This document shows positions 25,490 to 35,836 of a stretch of DNA of 64,000 nt, in pieces. The stretch is from Bradyrhizobium yuanmingense (GTDB lineage Bacteria; Pseudomonadota; Alphaproteobacteria; Rhizobiales; Xanthobacteraceae). A model generated the notes under the pieces. The model was not told where the DNA came from, did not search any database, and saw only the letters and a list, made by a program, of their open reading frames with translations. Position 1 is the first letter of the stretch, and every line of letters starts with the position of its first letter. The translations under genes were made by a program, and so were the position numbers. The DNA is taken from contig NZ_JARFML010000038.1 in the NCBI RefSeq assembly GCF_029167105.1, positions 1-64,000 of the forward strand. The letters run 5' to 3'.

Positions 25490-27318
25490 CTAGAGCGCAG
25501 CTGTCGGGATCGTTTTCCCCGACGGTCCATGCGGGACGAACAACCAGATGGGATTTCTCCAGCCGAAATCCCCGATGGGATCTGGCGGCTCGGTTTCGCT
25601 TCTCATGTGCGCTGGCGCGAGCATGAACCGGCCGATACGGCGGTTCTCACTCAGGAACATATCGAGATTTCTCGACGAAGCTGGCGTCATGATATTCCGC
25701 CGTGCCACGAAACCAACAATGTCTGTTGAGACCGACCTGATTTTGTCCATGTTGGGGCCAACGACGACCGCATAGGCATGCGGGTTAGAAATATTGACTC
25801 CAGTGACAATTGCGAGCCGCAAACGATCTTCCGGGTCGCTATCGCCGAACCGCTCGCGCCACGCCTCGAAAATGCCTGCCGCAGGCTCAGCATTTTCAAA
25901 CGTGAGCCCGAGTATCGGAATCATGCGTGACCCAGGCGAACACATATAGAATGTCCCGCGCCAAACGGCGGCATCCCATTTCTTTGCATCAATCGGACTG
26001 ACGACTCGATAATCAGTGTGCCGCATTCTCTCGAGATCGAACATGCCTTCTGGCGCTTGCCCCTCGCCATATTTTACAGGCCCCGGGCGCTCCTTCTCGT
26101 CGGGAAGCTTCGGCGACCACGCAGCCGTTCGGGTGAGTGCGACCGGCTCGTCGCCGTCCTCACTCCAGTCATCGATCGAGATTTTCTCCTTTCCACCAAA
26201 AATGACGCCATACATTGTCGGCACATTCGAAAACGTGATCGCGCGCGAGAACCCGCTCTCGTCGTCTAGGACCGCAGCGCCCCAAGCGTCGGAATCTGCG
26301 GGCACGGCGAACGTAACAAATATCCGCATAACCGACTGTGCGAGCCAGTCATAGAACTCGGCTGCTTCTTTCCGGTTCGCATACGTCAACCGTGGACGGT
26401 GGGTCACAACCGCAATAGTCGATCCCTTTTCTTCAATGAAGCTCAGCACCGGAGTAAGCGGCGCGTCATCGCTTTGGACAAACCGGATTTCCAAATGATC
26501 CAAGTTGGGCAGCGTCGTCAGATTCAGGCTGGTTGCGAGCAAGGACTCCAACGCGCCCAACAGGCCTTCGCCGATGCCAATCGATGTAAGGGAGTTTTGG
26601 CAATTTGCGACAATGCCGCACCCAAGGACGCGTGATCGCAGGTGCACTTGGTCAGCCAGTAAATATTCTGGCCTAACAAATTCGGCATCTCTGCCTGCGA
26701 CCGCCATCATGTTGAAAAATGATTCAATCATCTCCGGCGTTTCTGTCTTCGGAAGGCCGTCCTCGCCGCGCAGTGCTTCATCGCCGCCAAGCAAGAAAAG
26801 CAACACTGTGCTGACCTGCAGAAGACCGAGGCGATCGAGCGCAGCCGGAAGTTTCGTCAGCGCGGGTAGATCACCAAATTCGGTTGCTATCATGAACGCC
26901 GCAAGTCGGTGGCCTTGCTCAATACGCATTTTTTTCCGCAAATTCCTTTTGCTCGTCCGTCCGCGAGCGCCCATGTCGGATGTTCGCTCCCAGCTCATAC
27001 GCTGTTAGTGCAAAGGGAACGCGACCCAATTGTAGTTCACACTCGAACCAGTGCGTGAATATCGATGGGTCGATGCCTTCGACACTCCCGGACTGCTCGA
27101 ATTTGCGGCATTCGCCCGTAACGGCTGCGAGTGCGTAATTGCGTCCGGCCCAGTAAAGACCAGCCTCCATATACGCAATGCTGCAACCGCGCAGGGCTTC
27201 CACCAATTCGTCTTCGTATTCTGCTTTGACAAGAAGACCAACGGCACGCCCGAACCAGCGGATCGCGTCATAGTGCAGACCTTTTTCCAGCTTCGGATAG
27301 CCGCGCTTGCTATTTAGA
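25490..27318 (-). pseudogene. Large unknown gene, 5' truncated and frameshifted
   Basis: A 502-codon frame (25490-26998) and an overlapping upstream frame (26919 to about 27318) form one broken gene on the minus strand. The upstream part reads H-Y-D-A-I-R-W-F-G-R-A-V-G and C-S-I-A-Y-M-E-A-G-L-Y-W-A-G-R-N-Y-A-L-A, a TPR-like helical pattern. The downstream part begins properly at R-I-E-Q-G-H-R-L-A-A-F-M. The frame changes near a seven-T run at about 26930-26936. The true N-terminus is missing because an IS110 fragment abuts at about 27320. I do not recognise the family; the C-terminal half is a mixed alpha/beta domain with no motif I can name. Confidence 0.65.
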
Positions 27319-27324
27319 GTCGCC

Positions 27325-27570
27325 GCAGCGCCCTCCTTCTTCCAAACTGACGGCCGGCAGCCCCAGTTCGACTAGATTTGCGGTCAGCCATTCTGACGTC
27401 GGTCCTGCCTCAAGGCCCACCCGTTCAACTTGACCAGCCCATGGTTCGAGGTACTGCACAATCGATGGCGCGTCTGCCAAGGTGGTTCCCTCCCGGATAA
27501 GCTTTCCGGTCTCGTCCACCGCACATACCGCAACGGAATTCAGCGGAACATCGAGGCCGACGTAGATCAT
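27325..27570 (-). pseudogene. IS110 transposase, N-terminal fragment
   Basis: About 80 codons from the ATG at 27570: Y-V-G-L-D-V-P-L-N-S-V-A-V (first catalytic Asp of the RuvC-like domain) to L-G-L-P-A-V. After that the sequence runs into unrelated DNA and stops. The rest of the transposase is absent. The deletion joins it to the broken gene at 25490-27318. Confidence 0.85.
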
Positions 27571-27639
27571 GACTTTTCTCCTTCGGATGGAGTTGGTCCA
27601 TGATCGTCAGCCCAAACGTGCCGCGCAGCAAATCGGTCA

Positions 27640-27780
27640 GGCGATCGGGACCGAATACCCCATCTCTTCCGAAAAGCGGCTGCGCTTCATGCTCTGGTCC
27701 TTGTCTTTGAACCCGGAAAATTCCAGCTCTGGCTGGCCTAGTTTTGGGGAGCGTTTCACAAAACCCCGAGACTCTAACTG
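27640..27780 (-). mobile_element. IS3-type element, left-end fragment with start of orfA
   Basis: The minus strand encodes S-M-K-R-S-R-F-S-E-E, the typical first residues of IS407-like IS3 orfA proteins, with leader-like sequence upstream. The frame becomes unrelated after ten residues at about 27665. Only a small piece of the element remains. Confidence 0.55.
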
Positions 27781-27804
27781 CCGCTGGATGAAAATCCAGT
27801 GGCA

Positions 27805-29253
27805 GGTCACCGCGTCCACAGCCATTACGTGCGACGCTTATCCGATCTGCCGTGGCAGGGTCGGGTTGTCGAGATCCGGCTTCACGCGCGACGGTTTCGA
27901 TGCGCGAATTCGCAATGCTCGCGTCGCATATTTACTGAGCGGTTGCCAGAAACGGTGCGGCCGAAAGCGAGACGCACGTCCCGGCTCAGCGAAAGCCAAC
28001 TGGCGATCGGCTTCGCGGTCGGCGGGGAGCCGGATGCGCGTCTGTCGCGCAGGCTGGCCATGCCGGCCAGCGGCGACACGCTGCTGCGGATGATCCGCGC
28101 AGCCGAGTTCAGTTCGCCAGGAGCGCCGCGTGTAATCGGCATCGACGACTGGGCCTGGCGCAAGGGGCTGCGCTACGGGACCATCATCTGCGATCTGGAA
28201 CGCAATCGCGTCATTGATGTTTTGCCGGACCGAAATGCCGATACGGTCGCGTCTTGGCTGGGACGCCATCCAGGCATTGAGGTGATCGCGCGCGATCGTG
28301 CCGGCATTCATTCTGAAGGTGCCCGTCGCGGTGCTCCCGATGCAATCCAGGTCGCCGACCGTTTTCACCTTCTCCAAAATTTGGGTGAAGCGCTGCGTCT
28401 GGTGTTGGCCGTCATCGCAAGGCGGTCGGTGCTGCAGGAAAAGCCATGATTGCCGAGATGGTCGAAAACGACAAAGCCAAGCCGGAACCAGAGCCTGCAA
28501 CGAAACTTGAGGCCCTGCGCCGCTCGCGGCGCAGCCACCGCAGTTCACTCTATGTCGAAATCCTCGATTTGCGCGCCGCCGGCCTGTCGGATCGCGCCGC
28601 GGATCGGCATGAGCGTGAGAACGGTCGAACGGTGGCTTGCTGCGGGCGGTGAGCCTGAGCACCGGCGGCCACCCGCGGACTCTGTCCTCATTGATCCTTT
28701 TCGAGATTATCTGGAAAAGCGCTGGGAGGAAGGTGAACGGCGCGGTTTGCAATTGTGGACCAAAATCAAGCTCCGCAGCTTTGAAGGCAGCAAGGCGACC
28801 GTCTACCGGTGGACTGCTGCCCGTCAGCAGGGTTCATCGACGGCTGCGCCAAATGTGCGGTGGCGACTGCCCTCGCGCCGCAACTGTGCATGGCTCCTGA
28901 GCAAAGAGCCTACATCGCTCGATGAGCAGACCGAGCGGTTCCTTCATCATCTCTATGAGAATGCGCCGGAGCTTTCGAATGCCGGTGAGCTCGCTCGACG
29001 GCTCGCGGCATTGATACGGGGCGACGATGACGCGGGTCTCGATCAATGGATCGAGGATGCTTCGACCAGCGAACTGGCCTCGCTTGCACAAGGCATCGGC
29101 CGCGACATTGCAGCTGTCCGCGCAGCCATCACCCAGCCCTGGAGCACCAGCCCCGTCGAGGGACAAATCAATCGTCTCAAGACGATCAAGCGCCAAATGT
29201 ATGGGCGTTCAGGATATGCACTGCTCAGAAACAGGCTGCTTGCAGCCGTCTGA
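27805..29253 (+). pseudogene. ISL3 family transposase, frameshifted and 5' truncated
   Basis: The first frame (R-V-H-S-H-Y-V-R-R-L-S-D-L-P to A-V-I-A-R-R) contains V-I-G-I-D-D-W-A-W-R-K-G and V-A-D-R-F-H-L-L-Q-N-L, diagnostic of ISL3 DDE transposases. At about 28440 and again near 28590 the match moves to other frames, and the C-terminus continues with V-R-T-V-E-R-W-L and W-S-T-S-P-V-E-G-Q-I-N-R-L-K to the stop at 29253. The N-terminal zinc-finger portion is absent. The right inverted repeat appears at about 29275-29318 (GGGACCTGCACCAAATATGC). Confidence 0.85.
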
Positions 29254-29606
29254 CGATGCATAATGTGCACGATGAAAGGCAAAGGGACCTGCACCAAATA
29301 TGCGGAAGAACCCCTGATCGACGCTCCACTTCCATCCTGTTCGCCGCGCGACATCGAAGAGAAACTTGGCAACAAACCGCAGTTCAACGGCCGATTAAGA
29401 TCCCGCTGCGCGGGAACGCTCGAGCGGTCGGCCGGAATTCTGAGCAACAGCCTTTGCGCCACCGGCTGAAGCAGAAAGCCGCGGAATGCCGATCGGTGCA
29501 GGCCGCGTCGACGCTGAAGCGCCCGCATGAGGCGCCCGAGGTGAGGCGTTCGTCAAACACCCGCGCGATGATCATTCATCCTGGTCTCATCGCGCTTTGA
29601 GTAGCT
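29254..29606. other. ISL3 right end plus non-coding remainder
   Basis: The first ~65 bases are the right end of the ISL3 element. The rest, to the nopM stop codon, shows short frames on both strands with no protein family I can recognise. No clear terminator for nopM was found. Confidence 0.5.
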
Positions 29607-32048
29607 TCACAGCTCGACCGCGTGGTCCCGGAGCACTCGTTGCAACAGCGCGCCCTTGATTTCGCAGGCGATCTCGTCACGGATTATCGGTCCGAACTGC
29701 AACTCGGCATCGGTATTTCCGATCAGGTCGTGAGCGGCGAGCTGTTGTTCGAGGCGGCTCTGGAACTCCTCGCCCATCGCCGCGATCAGCCGGTCCCGCG
29801 TCTGTGCATGGGCTGCGGGGGCAATCCGGCCCACCACCGTCTCCCAGGGTTGCCAGCGAGTCGCCAGATAATCGGCGAACCCCGCCGCCTCCTCATTCCG
29901 CACCTGCGTCTCGGCCGCGATGAGGTCGTACTCAGTGACGTAGGAGACATCAAAGAATCGCATATCCGGAGCGATGAGCTGTAGGTCCAGCCGCTCGCGC
30001 AGCTTGACCTGATAGGCGAGATAGACCTCGATCTCGTCGACGAATTGAAGGGAGCCGACCTTCTGACGAGCGATACGCTCGAGTGCGCTCAGGCGGAACA
30101 TGATCCGCGCCTGGTGGACGAGCTCGCCGAGACGATTGTCATAGGCTCCCTCCTCGACATCAGCGTTCAGGCGTGCCGTCTGCATGCCGTTCCAAGTTAG
30201 GGTGATGCGATCTTGGCAGGTCTCGCTCGCCCCAAACGCCAGCTGGAAATACTGCTGGCGTACGTGCGGCCTGATCGCTGCTTGCCGCAGATCCTCGGCT
30301 ACCGCTTTTCGAAACTCGGGATTGCCATAGTTCACGGTGCTCCGCAGCCTGTCGAGGAAAATCGCATATTCCGACGCCCCCGCCTCGTCGGCGAAGTTTT
30401 GCCAGGCCGCGATCAGCTCCGGCTCGCCCTCCATCCAGTCCGCTACCATCTCGCTCACGGGTCGCGCTGAACCGACAGCCGTTCCCTCACTCATCGAGAA
30501 GAAGACGCGTGGACCGCCATAGCCCGGGGCATTCAGGGCTCCCGCCAGATTCGTCCGCACCCGCTCGGACAGCGGATTGTCCTCTACATAAACCATGCAC
30601 CCAGAACCCAGCTGAGTTAACAGCGTCTCCGGCAGGCTGGTCAGCCGGTTACCTCGTGCCTCGAGCACTTGGAGCGCGGCCGGCAGGGTCTCAGGCAAGC
30701 TCGTCAGCCTGTTGCCGCCGACGTGGAGTCTCTGAAGCTCAGGCGGGAGGGTGTCAGGCAGGTTGTTCAGGTCGTTGTCGCAGGCGTAGAGCAGCCGGAG
30801 CTCGGCAGGGAGGGTGATGGGCAGGCTGGTCAGCCGGTTGCCGTCGGCTTCGAGCTCCTGGAGGTCGGGCGGCAGGGTCTCGGGTAAGCTAGTCAGCCGG
30901 TTGCCGCCAACCGCAAGTGTCCGAAGTCCGGTCGGGAGTGCGTTGGGCAGGCTGGTCAGCAGGTTACCACGGACATCGAGGTCCTGGAGCCCGGCCGGCA
31001 GTGTGTCGGGCAGGCTGGTCAGCCGGCAGCTGCCGATAGCGAGCGTAGAAAGGCTTTCTGGAAGAGCTTCGGGCAGTCCAGTCAGCTGGTTGTTGCCGAT
31101 TTCGAGTGACTGCAGCCCCGCCGGGAACGTGTCGGGCAGGCTGGCCAATCGGTTGTCGCTGGCGCCGAGCCACCGCAGGCCAGTCGGGAGCGTGTCGGGC
31201 AGGTGCACCAAATCGTTGTTGCTCACGTCGAGCGACTGGAGTACGGGCGGAAAGGCCGCAGGCAATGTTGTTAAGCCTAGGTATGTCAGCTCCAGCCGTG
31301 CATAGACGTAGCCCGCTTCTGCCCAGGCTCTTATTCGTCTTATGGCCTCGCGCCGGTCCTCGTTTTCCGTCTGCGCTGCCTCGCCAGCCCATGTGTCCAG
31401 GATCTGGTCAAGCCGCGCTTCGCTGAGGACGGGGTCTTCAAGGCCCGTCAGATTGCTGGCCGAGCCAGAGGTCGAGAAGCCTGTGCCGTGCAAGGCTCCG
31501 GTCAACCGCGCCGGGGCTCGGGCGAGCCGGGGATCTCCTCTTGAAGCGTTGCCGTCGACCGGCCAGGATTGTCGGCTTGGGATCGATGCCGCGAGAATCA
31601 CGCCGAACGTCGGCCACTCCGTCACCACATCATCATCGGCCTCAGCCCACGGATGCTCCTCCTGATCGACACTATGTGTGGGCCAATCGGCAGCTACATC
31701 CATCACGTGCCGGTAATCTGTCAGGCCGAAACTGTCGGCCGGCAACTGCCCACTGTGAGCCACATTCTGATCGCCCCCTTGTTCAGAGGCCGGATCCGGG
31801 GACGACCGCGAGGTGCTCCGCCCGACGCGATCCCCATGCTGCATGCTCAACTGCTCTGCATCTGTGTTCGACACAAGATAGGCCTGGCCGAGGCTGGCTG
31901 AATTGGGAGATCGGCGCTGGTGCGATTGAAACTCGTTCAGGTGCTGCTGAAAGCCCGTTTGGTCCGCCTGCTGCGTTTGCAGCGCGTCGTCATGCGTCCG
32001 CTCGACGCCCGACACCACGAAGGGGTTGAGGTTGTCAAGCGGATCCAT
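29607..32048 (-). CDS. nopM: NopM-like type III effector, LRR E3 ubiquitin ligase
   Basis: 813 residues. Residues 1-~205 are polar and disordered-like and would hold the secretion signal. About 256-476 hold ten to eleven 20-21-residue leucine-rich repeats of the L-x-x-L-P-x-x-L-P type. The C-terminus is a NEL (IpaH-type) E3 ligase domain with C611 in T-C-Q-D, the CxD catalytic motif, and a conserved surrounding F-Q-L-A-F-G-A-S-E. Family members are injected into host cells and transfer ubiquitin through this Cys. A perfect tts box lies 69 bases upstream. The N-terminal region is longer than in many NopM proteins. Although surrounded by dead transposases, the gene is intact. Confidence 0.9.
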   Translation of the reverse strand: MDPLDNLNPFVVSGVERTHDDALQTQQADQTGFQQHLNEFQSHQRRSPNSASLGQAYLVSNTDAEQLSMQHGDRVGRSTSRSSPDPASEQGGDQNVAHSGQLPADSFGLTDYRHVMDVAADWPTHSVDQEEHPWAEADDDVVTEWPTFGVILAASIPSRQSWPVDGNASRGDPRLARAPARLTGALHGTGFSTSGSASNLTGLEDPVLSEARLDQILDTWAGEAAQTENEDRREAIRRIRAWAEAGYVYARLELTYLGLTTLPAAFPPVLQSLDVSNNDLVHLPDTLPTGLRWLGASDNRLASLPDTFPAGLQSLEIGNNQLTGLPEALPESLSTLAIGSCRLTSLPDTLPAGLQDLDVRGNLLTSLPNALPTGLRTLAVGGNRLTSLPETLPPDLQELEADGNRLTSLPITLPAELRLLYACDNDLNNLPDTLPPELQRLHVGGNRLTSLPETLPAALQVLEARGNRLTSLPETLLTQLGSGCMVYVEDNPLSERVRTNLAGALNAPGYGGPRVFFSMSEGTAVGSARPVSEMVADWMEGEPELIAAWQNFADEAGASEYAIFLDRLRSTVNYGNPEFRKAVAEDLRQAAIRPHVRQQYFQLAFGASETCQDRITLTWNGMQTARLNADVEEGAYDNRLGELVHQARIMFRLSALERIARQKVGSLQFVDEIEVYLAYQVKLRERLDLQLIAPDMRFFDVSYVTEYDLIAAETQVRNEEAAGFADYLATRWQPWETVVGRIAPAAHAQTRDRLIAAMGEEFQSRLEQQLAAHDLIGNTDAELQFGPIIRDEIACEIKGALLQRVLRDHAVEL

Positions 32049-32116
32049 CCCATTCTCCTGGCAGATCTAAGCGGTTGACACCGGATCTCGATATAAACAC
32101 GTCCTCGCTAATAGGT

Positions 32117-32136
32117 TTAGCTTTCGAGAAGCTGAC
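32117..32136 (-). promoter_or_regulatory. tts box of nopM
   Basis: On the minus strand the sequence is GTCAGCTTCTCGAAAGCTAA, identical over 20 bases to the box before nopX. It lies 69 bases upstream of the nopM ATG, so TtsI should activate this effector gene. Confidence 0.95.
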
Positions 32137-32269
32137 GAGAAATCAGCATGATCGTGGCCGCCCAAAGTTAGAACGGGACCCATGATCGACGATCTGCGGA
32201 CCGCGGCCCCGACTTTGTTGGGCCGTTCACCGTCTTTGCTATCTGACCCCGCCGCATCTGCGAATGTTA

Positions 32270-33600
32270 CCGTGATGGCGCCATTGCCCGATGACGATCC
32301 GATGTCGATTAATCGGTCGCGCCAGACGGCTTTCCCGGCTTGCTCGACGAGAGGGGCTGTGGTCAGGTCGGGCCCTACATAGCCCGAGCCGCCCACAACC
32401 CCGCGCAATGGGGCAGCGGTCGCGGCGTCGTCGAGCGGGCCCTGGGCGACCAACCGTTCGGTAGCTCTCCGTCTGAGCGCCCTCAGCAGACGTTGCACAA
32501 TCGAATGCTGTCTCTTTCCGAACTCCTCGGGGGATTTCTCGCGCAGCCGGCCGACAATTGCGAGCGCCGTCAGCTGCGGCTGCTCTGCGAGCCACGCTTC
32601 GATCGCGGCAATATGCGGGTCGAGCTTGGACGGCATGCGAACTCTGGTCCTACAGGGCCGACGAGTTCGCCCGTGCGTGGCACGCGGCTCGCCGACCGTC
32701 GCGGTCTTGCCGAGCGTCTTCGCGAACGTCGCCGCGGTCGCTGGCAGGATGCTAGTGTGAGCGGTTGCGGGCCGCGCGCCTGTCCGGCACGACGATCGAC
32801 GCGATTGCCTAATTCCTCTTGGGCCGCGCAAATCTCCGCAAACAGCGCGACCGGACCGAGCGATACTGATCGCGTAGCCGTTTCTTCACGGCCGCGGTCA
32901 CCTTGGGATGCGCCAAGGCACGCTCATAGGGCGTCGATGGGAGATGATAGCGCTTGATCACTTTCGCCCCTTCGCGACGCTTCTCTTTCAGCTTGAACGA
33001 AGGCTGGAAGAAGTTGACGTAGAGCCGTGCCGCCGCCCATCATACGCGCCGTCTCGACGCCATCGAAGCGGCCATAGCCCATGAGGCGGCGGACGACGGC
33101 ACCATTCTTCTGCTCGACAAACGCCTGATCGTTCTTCTTCGCGCGAGGGAGTGACTTCGAGCTTCTGTTCACGACACCATGGCACGACGACATCGTTCAT
33201 GAAGGCGCTATCGTTGTCGAAGTCAACGCCGCGCAACAACCAGGGGAACAGGCTCTGTGCGCGGTTGATCGCCTCGACGACGAGCGAACCTTCCCGCGTC
33301 AGCAACGGCAGGCACTCCGCCCAGCCGGTGCCGACATCGACCATCGTGAGGGTTCGGATGAACGAGCCAGCCACCGAGTGCCGCCATGGGCGACCATGTC
33401 AACCTCGCAGAAGCCGGGCACCGGGCTGTTTCAGTCATTGAACGTGCGGATCGGGACCTCGCGCTGGATTGCCGAATAGAACCCGGCACGGCGCCGCCTG
33501 CCGCCGCTCGCCGCGATCTTCACATCGACGAGCAGGCGATCGATGGTGGCAGCGCAGATAGCCAGAACACGATCACGGTCTGACTGGCCAAGCTGCAATC
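32270..33600 (-). pseudogene. Decayed integrase-type transposase
   Basis: Pieces of one transposase lie in order on the minus strand in several frames. They include S-F-I-R-T-L-T-M-V-D-V-G-T-G-W with L-L-R-G-V-D-F-D-N-D-S-A-F-M-N (rve-type DDE core, about 33360-33150), then Q-A-F-V-E-Q-K-N-G-A-V-V-R-R (about 33130), then H-I-A-A-I-E-A-W-L-A-E-Q-P (about 32610-32450). Multiple indels break the frame. I associate this with the ISNCY-type integrase-like transposases common in Bradyrhizobium. Confidence 0.65.
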
Positions 33601-33610
33601 GGCCATGTTG

Positions 33611-34219
33611 CTAAGGGCAGGCAGCAAGGTCGGGATCATCACCTTGAGCCGCTTGCCGCACACCCGATCCGACGCCTCCCACAGCGCAGTCAGCGCGTCC
33701 TTGATCGTCGCGCCATATCTGTCTTCGCTTTCTTGTTGCCTCGACCTCGCCCGGTCCAACCGCCTCGCGTCGCCGCAGCGCGCGCACCGCATGCTTGCGA
33801 TGCCAGTTTGCAGTCTGGCTGCGCTGCCTCATCAGCATCTCTCGCGTTCGCAAAATCATGCTGGTTGCTTGTTGTTGGGCAGTCTTCACCGGGACGAACC
33901 GCATTGTCGGGCGGGTAACCGCCTCACAAATGGCTTCAGCATCCGTCACGTCGGTCTTGTTTCGTTTGACGTAAGGCTTCACGTAGGCTGGCGGCTTCAT
34001 ACGGACAGCGTGGCCCAGTGCCGCGATCTCGCGCGCCCCGTGATGGGCACTCGCACAGGCCTGGATACCTACCAAGCAAGTTGGAAGGTTCCGAAAGAAG
34101 GGCAGAACCTGCGATCGCCGCAATGTGCGGCGAATCAAGACTTTCCCCTTTTTCAGCGATGCCGTGAACTTGGAAGATCGACTTGGCCAAATCCAAACCC
34201 AATGTGATAATCTTCTCCA
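33611..34219 (-). pseudogene. IS110/IS1111-type transposase fragment
   Basis: Begins with a GTG at 34219 (V-E-K-I-I-T-L-G-L-D-L-A-K-S). After a frameshift near 34150 it continues with K-G-K-V-L-I-R-R-T-L-R-R, K-P-Y-V-K-R-N-K-T-D-V-T-D-A-E-A and R-F-V-P-V-K-T. This is the RuvC-like DEDD part; the C-terminal Ser-containing transposase domain is scrambled or missing. The TPR-like conserved signature of active IS1111 elements is therefore incomplete. Confidence 0.8.
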
Positions 34220-34469
34220 CGGAACGGTCCTCCCTTTGTGGCGCCTCTCTACGGACCACGTTAGGCACTTTTGATGCCAGTTCGAAGGGCCGTTCCACAC
34301 CATCACTTTCGATGCAGTTTGGGAGATGTCTGTCGCGTTGATTACCGTAATCAGCGCCATGCAGCGAGCACTCCATTGCTCTAGTCTGGTGCCGCGTGGG
34401 TTTGTTGTAGAAGAGTGCTTACTACGAAGGCGATAAGGCCCTTATTCTGGCCGAGCTCTCCGGGAGTGT

Positions 34470-35466
34470 CGGTCTGTGTCCATCGTGCGCAACGGTTTGG
34501 CTGAGCTTTTCGGCGCAGGGGACTGGCTCTCCATCGGCGCGCCGCACGGCGAGGCTGGAGTCTATCGTTCATCACCTCGGCTCGGCCTTGGCGGTCGGCC
34601 GTGCCAGTGAGAAAGTATACTCTCCTGCGCGTCGTCGGACGCCGTTACCGTCCCCATCTGACCCGCTCAAGGTTATCGGCGTTGATGATTGGGCGTGGCG
34701 GCGCGATCACCCGATGCGCCACCATGACCTGAAAAGCGTCGGATCGTTACCCTGCTGCCAGATCGTGAGCCGTCGACAACCCAAGCCTAGCTCGCCGCTC
34801 ACCCCACGATCGCTATCGTCGCTCGCGATCGGGCGGGGAATATGGCGAAGCTGCGGCAAGGCCCTCCCACACGCGATACATGTCGCAGATAATTGGCATT
34901 TGATGGATAAGCCAGTCGGGCCTGCCTCCATGTCATCCGCAAATTGATGCGCGAGATCAGAGCTCGATCGGGGCGACAACAATCGATTCCAACTGCTCAG
35001 CGCGGCCGAGCGCCCGCAGTAAGAACCGTCGCGAAGACCAATGCGACGATCTTGGCGCTGTCAAAAAGCGGACGATTAAGCAGATCGTGGTTCAGACTAA
35101 ACATAGCGGGAAGCTGGTTCGTCAGGTGATCCGCGGCGAACGCCACGATGTCTTCCGGACCCGACATAGTTCGCTCGATAAACACCTGCCGGCTCGACGA
35201 CCAGTGGGTCGCCGGGTGGCGGAACGGTGCTGAATTTTGGCGGCGCCCAAGGCGCGCAGCTCCCGAGGCTCCCTTCGTGTCGTCGCAGAATGGACAACAC
35301 GCAGGCGGCGGGGCGGAGAGGCCGACGCACAAAATCGTCGCCGTCTCCCGTCGGCGAAAACGATCGCTCGTCTCATGACGATTGGACGTGATAGGCCAAC
35401 CACGGCATCAGAGGCGATGCTCGATGCTCGAGGATTCTGTTTTTCGACGCGCCGCACCGAAGCATA
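34470..35466 (+). pseudogene. Second ISL3-type transposase, heavily decayed
   Basis: Matches occur in order but in changing frames: K-V-I-G-V-D-D-W-A-W-R-R near 34670, A-I-H-V-A-D-N-W-H-L-M near 34875, L-V-R-Q-V-I-R-G-E-R-H-D-V near 35115, and A-K-T-I-A-R-L-M-T-I-G-R near 35360. It differs from the ISL3 copy at 27805 and is older in appearance. The C-terminal DDE end is missing. Confidence 0.75.
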
Positions 35467-35607
35467 AGAGTGTTGCTACATCCATTTACGATTGCCAGTG
35501 TGGACGGAATAGCAATTGCTAGACGCGTTCGAGTTACACCGAAGCCAGGCCTCGTTCGGCAATCTTACACTCCCGGCGCGCCTTACTCCATGCATCGCGC
35601 TACGATC

Positions 35608-35656
35608 TATTCGCGAGTTGGATACCTATCATAAATAAAATAGATTTTGCTGATCT
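35608..35656 (+). promoter_or_regulatory. Nod-box-like sequence upstream of ttsI
   Basis: A 49-base stretch aligns without gaps to the nod box consensus as I remember it. The best blocks are GGAT at 35620-35623, GATTTT at 35643-35648 and GATCT at the 3' end; overall fit is moderate. It lies 180 bases before ttsI on the same strand. In rhizobia ttsI is usually under a nod box, so NodD-dependent, flavonoid-induced expression is the expected logic. Confidence 0.5.
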
Positions 35657-35836
35657 TACCTGAAGCCTCATAAGTCATGGTCCGTTCATTAGAAGGAGCA
35701 ATCAGGACTCGTGCGAATCTCTCTTCAGTCACCTCCTCGCCAACTCGGCCTGCTCGAGCACGCGGTGGGTACACCGGAGTTCGTTGTCGATCGTCATTCG
35801 CTTGGGTCTTAGCGCAGTCTTTCGATAGGCGATGAA

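Noticed and set aside
27838..28752. 304-codon minus-strand frame antisense to the ISL3 transposase
   Set aside because: Composition is a shadow of the transposase and no domain is recognisable.
30900..31300. Regular ~60-base periodicity that resembles a tandem DNA repeat or CRISPR-like array
   Set aside because: It is the coding sequence of the leucine-rich repeats in nopM; the units vary and keep the protein frame.
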